A stretch of 64,000 bases of DNA, from assembly GCF_003977755.1 (NCBI RefSeq), contig NZ_RQWN01000003.1, positions 496,001 to 560,000 on the forward strand, given 5' to 3'. The notes beneath the pieces are model-generated. The model made no database searches, had not been told where the DNA came from, and saw only the letters and a program-made list of their open reading frames with translations. This document shows, in pieces, positions 1-9,106 of this stretch. Source of the DNA: Haloterrigena salifodinae. Lineage in GTDB: Archaea > Halobacteriota > Halobacteria > Halobacteriales > Natrialbaceae. The translations under genes and the position numbers were made by a program. Every line of letters starts with the position of its first letter. The first letter of the stretch is position 1.

Positions 1-238
1 GAGTAGTCGCCGCCACACGCTCTGCAAACTGCACAGTGGTCAACGGGATCGACGCGCGGTGTTTCTGCGGCCGAACGGAACGCGCGTTTCTGAGACCGAA
101 CGAATCGCGACCGTCCGAGAGAAAGCGAACGACGAGCGCGATCGGCGACGCCTGCGGCCCGAGCGAGGAACCGATCGGCGACCGGTCTCGAGCGTACCGG
201 CGCTGTCGGTGTCGAATCGAGGGACAGTTGCGGACGGC
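1..238. other. Leading stretch with no supported gene
   Basis: No reading frame here looks like a real protein; the open frames are low-complexity arginine-rich readings of GC-rich DNA. A short imperfect direct repeat is visible (CGTTTCTG followed by a purine and CCGAACG, near 58-75 and 85-102). The stretch lies downstream of the flavoenzyme gene that ends at 239. Confidence 0.5.
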
Positions 239-1384
239 TCAGGCGTCGAATCGATCGAGTCGGAACATGTTAACTGGATAGTCGGTATCGCCGTCGACCG
301 CGAGATCGGCGAGGATCTCGCCGATGACGCTGGCGAACTTGAAGCCGTGACCCGAGAAGCCCGCGCCGACGGCCACCTGCGGGTGCTCGGGGAGCGTATC
401 GAGGATGAAGTGCTCATCGGGCGAGTTGGTGAACATGCAGGTCGCGAGCCGCATCGTCGGCCCGGCAGCATCGGTGAAATGGTTCTCGGTGACTTCGCGG
501 AGGAGCCGCTCGTCTTCGGGGTTTGGCTCCCTCTCGTAGTCGTCGGGATCGACCTGCTCGTCCCGGTGGTGGTACTTGCCGATCTTGAACCCCGGCACGT
601 CGTAGATCGGCAGCCCGTAGAAGCGGCCTTCGGGGACCTTGAGGTTCCAGACCGGGAAGTTCTCGGGTTCGAACGTCGACGGCCGATCGGGCTGGAACCA
701 GCCGAGTACCTGCCGCTCGGGGACCGCGAGTCCCTCGAGCGCGTCGGTGAACTTGTAGTTCCACGCCCCCGCGGCGAGCACCATGTTCCCGGCTTCGTAG
801 GTCCCGCGATCGGTCTCGACGCGGACGCCCTCGTCCGCCGTCGGCTCCCACTCGAGGACGCGCTCGCGGGCGCGCACCTCGGCGCCCGCCGCCTGGGCCG
901 TCTCGACGTAGCCGACGATCGCCTGTTCGGGAACCACGAACCCGCCGTCGGGCTGGTACAAGGCCTTGTACCCCGCGGGGAGGTCGTAACCGGGGAACCG
1001 CTCGGTGACCTCCGCGCTCGTGAGGACCTCGTGTGGAATGTCGTGTTCCTCGCAGGAGCGCAGCGACCCCTCGAAGACGACGTTATCCGGGGGACCGGCG
1101 TCGATCGATCCCGTCCGGTGGATCACGTCGCGGCCGGTCTCGTCCGCGAGGTCGTCCCAGAGCTCGTAGGCCCGTTCGATGAGCGGAATGTAGGAGGGTT
1201 GCTCGTAGTAGGCGCGCCGGATGATCCGGGTGATCCCGTGGGAAGAGCCCATCGAATGTGGCACGTCGTAGCGCTCGAGGCCGAGCACGTCGCAGCCGCG
1301 GTCGGCGAGGTGAGCGGCCGTCGCGCTACCCATCCCGCCGACGCCGATCACGATAACGTCGTATCGGGTTCCCGTTGCGTCCAT
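239..1384 (-). CDS. FAD-dependent amine oxidase, monomeric sarcosine / N-methyltryptophan oxidase type
   Basis: A 381-residue flavoprotein of the DAO superfamily that should oxidise a secondary N-methyl amino acid with release of hydrogen peroxide. The N-terminus has the dinucleotide fold VIGVGGMGSATAAHLA. A cysteine at residue 316 in TCMFTNSPDEHFILD matches the position of the cysteine that holds FAD covalently in monomeric sarcosine oxidase and N-methyltryptophan oxidase, and GFSGHGFKF near the C-terminus is also typical. The ATG at 1384 was chosen because the Rossmann fold begins about eight residues later; the open frame runs on to 1546 but the extra residues look like translated spacer. 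The substrate cannot be told apart from sequence. A peroxiredoxin-like gene is the next gene upstream, divergent, but no functional link is shown. Confidence 0.85.
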   Translation of the reverse strand: MDATGTRYDVIVIGVGGMGSATAAHLADRGCDVLGLERYDVPHSMGSSHGITRIIRRAYYEQPSYIPLIERAYELWDDLADETGRDVIHRTGSIDAGPPDNVVFEGSLRSCEEHDIPHEVLTSAEVTERFPGYDLPAGYKALYQPDGGFVVPEQAIVGYVETAQAAGAEVRARERVLEWEPTADEGVRVETDRGTYEAGNMVLAAGAWNYKFTDALEGLAVPERQVLGWFQPDRPSTFEPENFPVWNLKVPEGRFYGLPIYDVPGFKIGKYHHRDEQVDPDDYEREPNPEDERLLREVTENHFTDAAGPTMRLATCMFTNSPDEHFILDTLPEHPQVAVGAGFSGHGFKFASVIGEILADLAVDGDTDYPVNMFRLDRFDA

Positions 1385-1656
1385 ACTGTCAGTCGGTTCG
1401 TCGGGCACCCACTTGTTTGTTAGTCCGTCCCACACCACGCCTTTTTGAATAATCGGGGACGGCTCGAGGGGTCGCCGGCGGTCACCAGCACACGGAAGAC
1501 GTGGACGAGAGTGAAACCTGGAACAGGTATGAATCTTCGCGGGCACGCGTTACGGTCGGTCGGAACGGCTTGATCGCGTTCGGACAGCGGCGCCGGCGGT
1601 GCCCGCCTGACTGCTGAAAGCCGAGTCACTTTCCCGGCTGCCGCGGTACGCCACGT

Positions 1657-2193
1657 ATGACCGAATCTTCCCCCGAACTGACCTTCCCGAACGTCGGTCC
1701 TGGGCCGGATCCGCTCTCGCTGACCGACCTGACGGAGCCGGTCGCACCGGCCGATCCGACGACGACCGACGAGGCCGAACCGTCCCACGACGCGATCCTC
1801 CTGTTGCTCCACCGCGACCACCACGCCGGCCAGTGTCGTCGGCAGGTTCGGGCCGTCGCGGACCGCTACGAGGAGTTCCGCGACCGGGGCTGCCAGGTCG
1901 TCTCAGTCGTCCCCGAACCCCGCGAGCGGGTCAAGGAGTGGCAGGAGCGGTACGACCTGCCCTTCCCCCTCTGTGCGGATCCGGAGGCGACCGCGGGCGA
2001 GGCCTTCGACCAGCCCGTCCGCCTCGGGCCGGTCGGTCGCCACTTCGACCTCGTCGGGCGGATGCCCGCCGCCGTCGTCCTCGATATCCGCGACCCCGCC
2101 GCCCTCGAGGTCGTCACGACCTACCGCGGCCGGAGCAACATGGATCGACCCGAAATCGACGAGTTGTTGGCCACCGTCGACCGACGGACCTAA
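1657..2193 (+). CDS. Peroxiredoxin-like (AhpC/TSA, thioredoxin-fold) protein
   Basis: A 178-residue protein with a thioredoxin-like fold. After an acidic N-terminal segment, residues 46-52 form the first strand (AILLLLH), then a helix and the strand GCQVVSVVP, and LPFPLCADPE resembles the peroxiredoxin pattern in which the reduced partner strand precedes a PDP motif. The first-strand motif reads HRDHHAGQCRRQ: one Cys stands in the region where peroxidatic Cys or the CxxC of redoxins would be, but the classical PxxTxxC is absent. It may therefore be a diverged redoxin. The GNAT gene begins 3 bp after its stop, so the two are probably cotranscribed. Confidence 0.7.
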   Translation: MTESSPELTFPNVGPGPDPLSLTDLTEPVAPADPTTTDEAEPSHDAILLLLHRDHHAGQCRRQVRAVADRYEEFRDRGCQVVSVVPEPRERVKEWQERYDLPFPLCADPEATAGEAFDQPVRLGPVGRHFDLVGRMPAAVVLDIRDPAALEVVTTYRGRSNMDRPEIDELLATVDRRT

Positions 2194-2196
2194 CGA

Positions 2197-2694
2197 ATGG
2201 ACGACCCCGACGAGACGGGACCGGGCGCCTCCGACGAGGCGGTCGGGTACGTCCGCACCGCGACCGACGACGACGCCCTCGAAGTCCGGCGCATCCTCGA
2301 CGCGGCGATGCTCGAGCCGGGGGACGTCGAGAGCCGGATCGCAGCGGGGAACGTCCTGGTCGCCGGCGACGAGCGCGGCGGGACGACGGGGACCGCCGAA
2401 CGGATTCTCGGGACGGTCGTGCTCGAGCCCCTCGAGGAAGGCGAAGAAGGCGACGGAAACGGAAGCGGCGACCGCGGGGCCCACGTCTCGGCGATCGGCG
2501 TTCGCCGACGGCACCGCGGGCGCGGCATCGGCACGGCGCTGATCGACCGCGCCGTAGAGCGGGAAGGACGGCTGACGGCGCGGTTCGACGACGGCGTTCG
2601 CCCGTTCTACGAGCGGCTGGGCTTTTCGATCGAACCGATCGACGAGCAGCGACACCGCGGCGCCAAAGTCGGTCGCGGGCTCGAGTTCGACTGA
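2197..2694 (+). CDS. GNAT-family N-acetyltransferase
   Basis: A 165-residue acetyltransferase. The family core is visible: the start VGYVRTATDDDALEVRRILD, the strand RILGTVVLEPL, and motif A (VSAIGVRRRHRGRGIGTALI) with the R/Q-x-x-G-x-G/A pattern that binds the acetyl-CoA pyrophosphate, followed by FYERLGF near the C-terminus. The acceptor substrate is unknown. It starts 3 bp after the redoxin stop codon, which suggests one transcript and translational coupling. A 27-residue acidic and glycine-rich loop (roughly residues 77-96) precedes motif A, common in haloarchaeal members. Confidence 0.85.
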   Translation: MDDPDETGPGASDEAVGYVRTATDDDALEVRRILDAAMLEPGDVESRIAAGNVLVAGDERGGTTGTAERILGTVVLEPLEEGEEGDGNGSGDRGAHVSAIGVRRRHRGRGIGTALIDRAVEREGRLTARFDDGVRPFYERLGFSIEPIDEQRHRGAKVGRGLEFD

Positions 2695-2771
2695 AACGCG
2701 TCGCCCGGCGGCGGGCGACCCGTCGCCTGCCGGCGGAACTTTATCCGAGAGAACGTGGTAGCCACCGCCGC

Positions 2772-3140
2772 ATGGCACTCAAAGGGTTACTCAACGGCAA
2801 GCCGTCGCGAAACGCCAAGCTCTACATTGGGATCGGTCTCATCTCGCTGGTCAAGGCGGTCGCGGTCCGCAACGACCGAAACCGGTTCCGCCGGGAACTG
2901 ACCGACGCCGCCATGTTCATCGGCGTCGGCCTCGCGTTGCGGCAGTACAGCACTCTCAAAGCCGAGAAACGACGGGAGATCGAATCGCAGGTCCCCGACT
3001 GGGCGATCGATCTCGCGACCTCCGAACAGGCCCAGCGGGGCGTCCGCAGCCTCGCGAAGCAGCGACTGGGACGCCAGCCCGAACCGCAAGCGGAGTCGAG
3101 CCTGAAGGATCGGGCCCAGCGCGTGCTGTCGAGTCGCTGA
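2772..3140 (+). CDS. Conserved haloarchaeal hypothetical protein with one or two hydrophobic segments
   Basis: A 122-residue protein I cannot assign to a function. The start ATG at 2772 follows a TATA-like element (actttatc, about 2739-2746), fitting a leaderless message. It has short hydrophobic stretches (YIGIGLISLVKAVAV, residues 17-31, and AAMFIGVGLALRQY around 52-65) and a basic C-terminal third (SLAKQRLGRQ). It could be a small membrane-associated protein. It follows the GNAT gene by 77 bp on the same strand but with its own promoter. Confidence 0.65.
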   Translation: MALKGLLNGKPSRNAKLYIGIGLISLVKAVAVRNDRNRFRRELTDAAMFIGVGLALRQYSTLKAEKRREIESQVPDWAIDLATSEQAQRGVRSLAKQRLGRQPEPQAESSLKDRAQRVLSSR

Positions 3141-3326
3141 TCGCGCGGTTCAGCGGGCGTCTCGAGCAGTCGCTCAGGTTATTCACACTGGTCTGAAACT
3201 GAGTCGGATCGTTCGCTACGTACGTGTGCTTATCGACCACCAGACCCACCATTATCCATAATATCTCATGTTAGACGTATGGGATACATGGAGGATACAT
3301 CGATTCTGAACACCGGGTGAACGGCA

Positions 3327-4397
3327 TCAGCTGTGGGTTTCGATGTGCCGGCCGACCCGCTCGAGACCCTCCTCAAGCTCGTCGGTATGGAGACCGAACC
3401 CGATTCGGAACCGGTTCGGATAGCCGAAGACATCGCCGGGTGCGAGGACGACGCTCTCGGCCTCGGACAGCGACCGACAGAACTCCGTTCCGTTCTCAAA
3501 GCCGTCGGGGATCGTCGGAAAGCCGTTGACGCCGGTCGGTTCGTACCACTCGAGATCGTAGCGGTTGACGAACTCGGCGACACGGTCTCGGTTCGACTTT
3601 GCGTGGGCACGGTTCGCCTCGAGAATATCGGCCTCTTGTTCGCCGAGCGCCTGTCGAGCGATGTGTTGCCCGATTATCGGCGGCGAAATCGTCGTGTAGT
3701 CTTTCCATTTCCGCACCGTGTCGGCGAGTTCCCCGTCTGCGACAACCCAGCCAAGACGCGCGCCGGCAAGACCGTATGACTTCGAGACGCCAGCGGTCGA
3801 AATCGCTCGCTGCCCGAGCGATGCGGCCGGGGCGTGCGGGTCGTCGGCCAACATTCGGTACACCTCGTCGATGAGGAGGTACGCGTCGTTCGCCTCCGCG
3901 AGGTCGTACAGCGCTTGCATCGTCTTCGGTCCGAGGTACTTGCCCGTCGGGTTGCTCGGATTCGTGAGGACGATGACCCGAGTCTCTGGACGCATCGCCT
4001 CCGCGACGGCATCGACGGAAAGCTCCCATTCCGGGGGTTCGGTTCGGACTTCGGTCACGTCGCCGATAGCGGCGGGTACGCTCGCAAGTGACTGATAGGT
4101 CGGTGAGACGACGACGCTGTGATCCCCCTCGTTCAGGAGCGCCATGAACGTGAGGTAGTCGGCCTCTTGTGTCCCACACGTGAGAACCACCTCTTCGGGG
4201 TCGCGTCCGTAGCGCTCGGCAATCGCAGCGCGGAACTCTGGAGCCCCATCGGTCGGAATGACGTAGCCGAGTTCACCCACGTCGAGATCGAACCGGTCTG
4301 CGGGAAGACTTCGGACGCCGCTTTCAGCGAGCATCAGGTCAGCGTCCGGTTCGTATTCGTCGAGCCACCGTTCCAGTTCGAAAGGGGGCAACTCCAT
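3327..4397 (-). CDS. PLP-dependent aminotransferase, class I/II
   Basis: A 356-residue fold-type I aminotransferase. Visible landmarks are the N-terminal MELPPFELERW, the NPSNPTGKY loop (residues 147-155) that contacts the cofactor ring, the aspartate in LLIDEVYRM (D177), and the Schiff-base lysine in SKSYGLAGARLGW (K206), with the carboxylate-binding arginine in PNRFRIGFG near the C-terminus. All key residues are present, so it should be active; the amino donor is not evident. An in-frame ATG at 4424 would add nine residues, but 4397 matches the usual start of related proteins. It lies about 150 bp downstream of tryptophanase on the same strand, which hints at amino-acid catabolism together. 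Confidence 0.82.
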   Translation of the reverse strand: MELPPFELERWLDEYEPDADLMLAESGVRSLPADRFDLDVGELGYVIPTDGAPEFRAAIAERYGRDPEEVVLTCGTQEADYLTFMALLNEGDHSVVVSPTYQSLASVPAAIGDVTEVRTEPPEWELSVDAVAEAMRPETRVIVLTNPSNPTGKYLGPKTMQALYDLAEANDAYLLIDEVYRMLADDPHAPAASLGQRAISTAGVSKSYGLAGARLGWVVADGELADTVRKWKDYTTISPPIIGQHIARQALGEQEADILEANRAHAKSNRDRVAEFVNRYDLEWYEPTGVNGFPTIPDGFENGTEFCRSLSEAESVVLAPGDVFGYPNRFRIGFGLHTDELEEGLERVGRHIETHS

Positions 4398-4549
4398 ATT
4401 CAGGTATTCTCGTAGACAGATCATATGCCCTCCGTATTCAGCGGATCAATCTTGACAACGGCCAACGGCAGAGGAGCAGAGTCCTGCCCTGATAACTGTA
4501 TTATTGAACCGGGCTTTTACGGACTATTCCGGGTACCGATGCCGTATTA

Positions 4550-5908
4550 CTACTGTGAGGGCGAAACCGGCTCGAGGTCAGCCGTGAAGTGACGTAACTC
4601 GCGATTTTCGGGTTCGGACGTGATCTCGAGCCCGGCGACCGACTCGCGCTTCTCGATGACCGTCGCGGCAGTCTCCGCGACGTGTTCGAAGTGTTCGGTG
4701 TGATAGGTGCGACGGGGCACTGCGAGGCGGACCAGTTCCGGCCGGTCCGTATCGGGGAACGCGAAGCTCCCGAGTTCGACCCCGCGGACGCCGCCTTCTC
4801 GGTACAGTTCGCAGACCAGCGCCTGGCCCGGGAACTCGTCGGAATCGAGGTGGGGCAGCGCCGCGCCCGCGTCGAGGTAGACGGCGTGGCCCCCCGGCGG
4901 CGTGTAAATCGGCACGCCGGCGTCCTCGAGCAGGTCCGCGAACGCGCGGACGCCGTCGATGCGGTCGGCGACGTAGGCCTCCTCGACGGCCTCTCGGAGG
5001 CCGACAGCCAGCGCAGCCACGTCCCGCCCGGACATCCCGCCGTACGTGGGAAAGCCCTCGTAGAGGATCGCGCGCTGCTTGCACCGCTCGAACAGCGCCT
5101 CGTCGTCAGTCGCGACGAAGCCGCCGGCGTTGGCCAGCCCGTCCTTCTTGCCGCTCATGACGATCGCGTCGGCGTAGCCGAGCTGTTCGCGGGCGATCTC
5201 GTCGATATCGGCGTCCGTGAACTCGTCCTCGCGGCGCCGGACGAAGCCGGCGTTCTCGGCGAATCGACAGGCGTCGATGACGAACGTCGCCCCGATCTCG
5301 TCGGCGAAGTCGCGGACACGGCGGGTGTTCTCGACGGAGACCGGCTGACCCGCCGTCGAGTTGTTCGTGATCGTCGAGATCACCAGCGGCACGCGCTCGG
5401 CGCCCACCTCGTCGACGACCGAGCGGGCGCGCTCGAGTGAGAAGTTCCCCTTAAATGGCTCGTCCGACTCGAGGTCGCGGGCCCCCTCGACGGGGCAGTC
5501 GACCGGGTCAGCCCCCTGGTTCGCGACGTGGGCCCGCGTCGTATCGAAGTGGGTGTTGTTGAGCGCGACGTCGCCCTCCGAGAGCAGCGTCCCGTAGAGG
5601 ACGTTCTCCGCACCCCGACCCTGATGGGTCGGGACGACACGCGAGAAGCCCATCACATCCCGGACGGCGGACTCGAGTTCGTCGAAGCTACGCGAGCCGG
5701 CGTAGGACTCGTCGCCGCGCATGACGGCCGCCCACTGGGCGTCGCTCATCGCGCCGGTGCCGCTGTCGGTCAGGAGATCGACGAAGACGTCCTCGGCGTC
5801 GAGATTGAAGACGTTGTACCCCGCCTCGGCCAGCGCCCGTTCGCGCCGGTCTCGAGAGGGGAGGTGGATCCGTTCTGCTACTTTCGTCTTGTACGCGACC
5901 ATACGCAT
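4550..5908 (-). CDS. tnaA: Tryptophanase (tryptophan indole-lyase)
   Basis: A 452-residue PLP enzyme that splits L-tryptophan to indole, pyruvate and ammonia. It aligns by eye with the tryptophanase/tyrosine phenol-lyase family along its full length: the N-terminal AGYNVFNLDAEDVFVDLLTD, the SGTGAMSDAQWAAVMRGDES segment, PTHQGRGAENVL, the NNSTAGQPVS loop, the cofactor aspartate in FVIDACRFAENAGF, and the PLP lysine in VMSGKKDGLANAGGF. Tryptophanase is favoured over tyrosine phenol-lyase from general resemblance only. An alternative ATG lies two codons in (5902). Several haloarchaea are indole-positive, which fits. The aminotransferase gene follows on the same strand. Confidence 0.88.
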   Translation of the reverse strand: MRMVAYKTKVAERIHLPSRDRRERALAEAGYNVFNLDAEDVFVDLLTDSGTGAMSDAQWAAVMRGDESYAGSRSFDELESAVRDVMGFSRVVPTHQGRGAENVLYGTLLSEGDVALNNTHFDTTRAHVANQGADPVDCPVEGARDLESDEPFKGNFSLERARSVVDEVGAERVPLVISTITNNSTAGQPVSVENTRRVRDFADEIGATFVIDACRFAENAGFVRRREDEFTDADIDEIAREQLGYADAIVMSGKKDGLANAGGFVATDDEALFERCKQRAILYEGFPTYGGMSGRDVAALAVGLREAVEEAYVADRIDGVRAFADLLEDAGVPIYTPPGGHAVYLDAGAALPHLDSDEFPGQALVCELYREGGVRGVELGSFAFPDTDRPELVRLAVPRRTYHTEHFEHVAETAATVIEKRESVAGLEITSEPENRELRHFTADLEPVSPSQ

Positions 5909-6105
5909 TCGACGCCGTCGCGCGTGTTCAGTCTAGTTGAGAGTTCGTGTTCATCGATGAGTCGAACCGTTCGTTCCGGACCGAATCGGCGCATCGACGG
6001 GCGGACATCGCGGCGTCCCGTCGCGACCGACTCTGACTTGCCCGCGACTGACCGCAACTCGCCCGCGATCGACCGACGCCGGCGTCTCCGACGGGGCCGC
6101 CGGGA

Positions 6106-6798
6106 TCAGCACTCGTCCGCGCCGGCACAGCCGAAGACGTCGCTCTCGACTCGCGTCGTCGTCGGCTCACCGACGAGTTCCATCCCGTCCGTTGCCTGAG
6201 AGAAGGTGAGCGTCCGGTCGGAACCGGAAACGTCGCTTCGAGCGGCGTCTCGAGCGTCCGTCACCGGTCCGCTGTCGCCCTCGTCCGTAGCAGTCGATTC
6301 CTCGGAACCGGTCGCAGTCGGCGTTTCGGCCTCGGTTATCAGTTCGGACTCGAGCGGCGCCTCGGCCTCATCATCAGTGGGCGTCTCGTCAGACCTGAAT
6401 ACGCGCTCAGCGACGGCGTTGAGTTCGGCGGCCGTCGACTCGACGAGCCCCTCGTCCTCGCGGCCGGCGACCGTCGCATCGCCGACGAAGGCCGCCTCGA
6501 ACTCCTCGAATTCGGGCGGAGACTCCCCGTCGGTCACCTCGACCGGCACATCGATCGCGTCGTCGTCGGGGTTCCATTCCTCGAGTGCTCGAGTCTCGGT
6601 GGCCTGACCCTCGAGGTCGTCGAACAGTTCGGCGGCCGTCGTATCGTCGACGTCAATTTCGTCGTCGGTAGTGGGATCGTGTGCGCCGCCGTCGGCGACG
6701 AGCTCCTCGGGAGAGTCCACGCCGAACTCGGCCAGCACCGCGTCGGGATCGGGGTCGATCTCTTCGAACACGTCCGCGTCCGTCTGCTCTGTGCTCAT
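6106..6798 (-). CDS. Very acidic hypothetical protein
   Basis: A 230-residue protein with no recognised domain. It is dominated by Asp, Glu, Thr and Ser and is probably largely disordered in its middle (residues 120-185). The N-terminal third contains a repeat-like pattern (DPDAVLAEFGVDSPEELVADG) that could be a short helical unit, and the C-terminus ends with FGCAGADEC, two cysteines that might bind metal or be modified. No signal peptide or membrane segment is visible. Acidic composition and codon use match the neighbours, so it looks native and real. Function unknown. Confidence 0.6.
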   Translation of the reverse strand: MSTEQTDADVFEEIDPDPDAVLAEFGVDSPEELVADGGAHDPTTDDEIDVDDTTAAELFDDLEGQATETRALEEWNPDDDAIDVPVEVTDGESPPEFEEFEAAFVGDATVAGREDEGLVESTAAELNAVAERVFRSDETPTDDEAEAPLESELITEAETPTATGSEESTATDEGDSGPVTDARDAARSDVSGSDRTLTFSQATDGMELVGEPTTTRVESDVFGCAGADEC

Positions 6799-6954
6799 GG
6801 CAGTGACTCTCGTACCATCCCCCTTCGTTACGACCCCGTTACCGAGATTTCGAGCGGCTAATCAACGACTAAAATACTGTCTCTCTCGGGAGAATATCGC
6901 CGCAAAATCGACCGACTGAATCGGTTCGACCCCGACTCGAGGCGCTCGCGGCGT

Positions 6955-8133
6955 CTAGAAGAGGTCCTGGGTCAACTCGAGGGTCTCCTCGCGGTCGTCC
7001 CAGTCGACGAACAGCGCGACGCTGGTCGCGCTGGTGATGATGTCGTTGAGGTGGATCCGCGCCTCGGTCAGCGGGTTGACGATCTCGCTGATGATCCCGG
7101 GCTGGTTGGGGAGTTCGCCGCCGGTGACGCGGACGACCGCGACCGGCGAGTCGACGGTGACGGAGGAGAGTTCGTCACGGGCGATGACCTCGCGGTGGAG
7201 AATGTTCTCGGCGCGTTCGGCCTCCTCCTCGTCGATGTAGAAGGTGACGGTGTCCATTCCGCTGGCGACGGCGTCGACGTTGATGTCGCTCTCGGCCAGC
7301 GCCTCGGAGAGGTGGTTGAAGATGCCCGGTTCGTTCCGGATCGCGCGGCCGGCGACGGTCAGACAGGCCAGCGGTCGCTCGCGCAGGTCGACGAGGTTCT
7401 TGAACTCGCCCTCGATGCTCGTCCCGCCGGAGAGCAGGTCGCCGTGCTGGTAGTGGACGACGCGGACGTCGAGTTCGCCGTCCTTGTAGGAGAGCGCAGA
7501 GGGGGCGACGACTTCGGCTCCGCGGAACGAGAGGTTCCGCAGTTCGTCGACCGAGATCTCGCCGACGTTCCGGGCCCCTTCGACGACGTGGGGGTCGCCG
7601 GTCATGACGCCCTCGACGTCGGTGACGATGACGACCTCGTCGGCGTCCATGTACTTGCCCATCATGACCGCCGTGGTGTCGCTGCCGCCCCGGCCCAACG
7701 TCGTGATCGAGCCGTCGGGGCCCTCGGCGAGGAAGCCGGTGATGACTGGGACCGTCGCGTCCATCTCGTCGGCGACCTCGAGGGCGCGCTTTTTCGTCTC
7801 CTCGACGTTGACCTCGCCGTACTCGTCGGTGACGACCGGCCAGTCGTCGCTGCCGGGCTCTAGGAAGGTCGCGTCGATACCGCGGGCGGAGAGCGCGGCC
7901 TTGAGCATCCGCACCGAGGTTCGCTCGCCCATGCTGACGATCTGGGCGCGGTCCTCCTCGTCGGTCTCGAACGTGATCTCGTCGAGCAGGTCGTCGGTGG
8001 TCGACCCCATCGCGCTGGCGACGACGGCGATTTCGTGGCCGCCCTCGACGGCGGCGGCGACCGAATCGGCAGCGCGGTTGATCCGATCCCCGCTACCGAG
8101 GCTCGTTCCGCCGAACTTGGCGACTACGCGCAT
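6955..8133 (-). CDS. lysC: Aspartate kinase
   Basis: A 392-residue kinase that phosphorylates L-aspartate in the first step towards lysine, threonine and methionine. The start MRVVAKFGGTSLGSGDRI contains the KFGGTS motif of the amino-acid kinase fold, and TTLGRGGSDTTAVMMG is the typical ATP/aspartate-binding segment. The C-terminal 130 residues hold two ACT domains (VAGRAIRNEPGIFNHLSEAL and VTGGELPNQPGIISEIVNPL), which usually give feedback control by lysine or threonine. The ATG at 8133 places the kinase motif at the very start; the longer open frame to 8184 would add 17 residues not found in the family. Confidence 0.93.
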   Translation of the reverse strand: MRVVAKFGGTSLGSGDRINRAADSVAAAVEGGHEIAVVASAMGSTTDDLLDEITFETDEEDRAQIVSMGERTSVRMLKAALSARGIDATFLEPGSDDWPVVTDEYGEVNVEETKKRALEVADEMDATVPVITGFLAEGPDGSITTLGRGGSDTTAVMMGKYMDADEVVIVTDVEGVMTGDPHVVEGARNVGEISVDELRNLSFRGAEVVAPSALSYKDGELDVRVVHYQHGDLLSGGTSIEGEFKNLVDLRERPLACLTVAGRAIRNEPGIFNHLSEALAESDINVDAVASGMDTVTFYIDEEEAERAENILHREVIARDELSSVTVDSPVAVVRVTGGELPNQPGIISEIVNPLTEARIHLNDIITSATSVALFVDWDDREETLELTQDLF

Positions 8134-8359
8134 GCTGACACCTCGTCCGCGGCTCGCGTGACGATAACTTCGCTCATATGGCACACCGTTACCAGAGCGA
8201 GCAGATAACTGTGTCCCATCGCCCGCGTTTTTACCGCGAGCGATCGAACGTCCACATGTCAGCGCCGACGAGAGTCCCCGACGGCGGCCGGTCGCAGCGG
8301 GTCGCCGCCCCGCCGTCGCAGCCGGGATTTATATTTGTGGGTGGCATTACCACACGTTG

Positions 8360-8797
8360 ATGAACGTACGGGACGCACTCGAAGCCGACGCGGACGCGCT
8401 GGCGTCGATCGCCGACTCGCCGACCGACGTGATGCGGAATCTGGTTCACGACCGAACCGTCCGCGTCGCCGAGGACGGCACGCACGACCCCAACGCCGAC
8501 GTGTCGGACTCGCAGTTCGACGGCTCCGATCCGGAGGATCTGCTGGGCTTCATCAGTTTCGACGCCCGCGAGGACACCGTTCACGTCACCCAACTCGACG
8601 GCACGAGCGAGGCGTGCAAGCAACTCCTCGGCGAACCGGTTCGCTTCGCGAAACGCGAATCGATGGCCGTCGAACTCCTGGTTTCGCCCGACTCGGAGGT
8701 CATCGAAGACGCCGCCGAGGAACTCGGGTTCGAACGGCGCGGGCGCGGCCCGCGATTCGACGGCGCGCCGACGACCCGATTCCGACTCGAGCCCTAG
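8360..8797 (+). CDS. GNAT-like acetyltransferase-related protein
   Basis: A 145-residue acidic protein. The opening MNVRDALEADADALASIAD is typical of GNAT proteins, and the C-terminus (DAAEELGFERRGRGPRF) resembles their last helix and strand, but the acetyl-CoA motif A is degenerate (EPVRFAKRESMAVELLVSPD), so catalytic activity is uncertain. A TATA element (ATTTATAT, 8327-8334) sits about 28 bp before the ATG at 8360, which supports a leaderless transcript and this start. It is divergent from lysC. Confidence 0.65.
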   Translation: MNVRDALEADADALASIADSPTDVMRNLVHDRTVRVAEDGTHDPNADVSDSQFDGSDPEDLLGFISFDAREDTVHVTQLDGTSEACKQLLGEPVRFAKRESMAVELLVSPDSEVIEDAAEELGFERRGRGPRFDGAPTTRFRLEP

Positions 8798-9106
8798 CGA
8801 CGGCTACCAGACGCAGGCTCGCGTTGCGAACCAAGTCGAAGGCGCGAGCGACGGCGGTTGGACGCGTCGTTGCGCCAGCCGAAGCGACTCGAATTTCGGT
8901 TGGGTCAGTCGCAGTGACTCGAGCGGCGTCTCGTCGACTAGGGTCTCAGACGCCGCCTCGAGTCAAGTGCTCCGCTCGCGTCCAGTGCAAACAGCGGTCA
9001 GTATGCACCAAGACCCGTCTCTTTTGTGCGCCGCACGAAACTGAGACGGGGATCGAACGACAGCCAGTGAAATCGGAGAGCGCCACTCGAGTACGCCCGA
9101 CGGTGC
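8798..9106. other. Intergenic region between convergent genes
   Basis: This 309-bp gap separates the ends of a plus-strand and a minus-strand gene. It holds a strong hairpin at 9014-9050 (listed separately) and otherwise no convincing coding sequence or RNA gene. Confidence 0.5.
9014..9050. terminator. Long hairpin between convergent genes
   Basis: CCCGTCTC pairs with GAGACGGG, and inside it TTTTGTGC pairs with GCACGAAA (one G-T pair) across a three-base GCC loop; a two-base bulge separates the two stems. The position between convergent 3-prime ends suits a bidirectional terminator or transcript-end structure. Termination itself is inferred. Confidence 0.4.

Noticed and set aside
59-1423. 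A 454-codon plus-strand open frame at the window start
   Set aside because: It is opposite the flavoenzyme gene and shows no recognisable motif; long antisense frames are normal in this high-GC genome.
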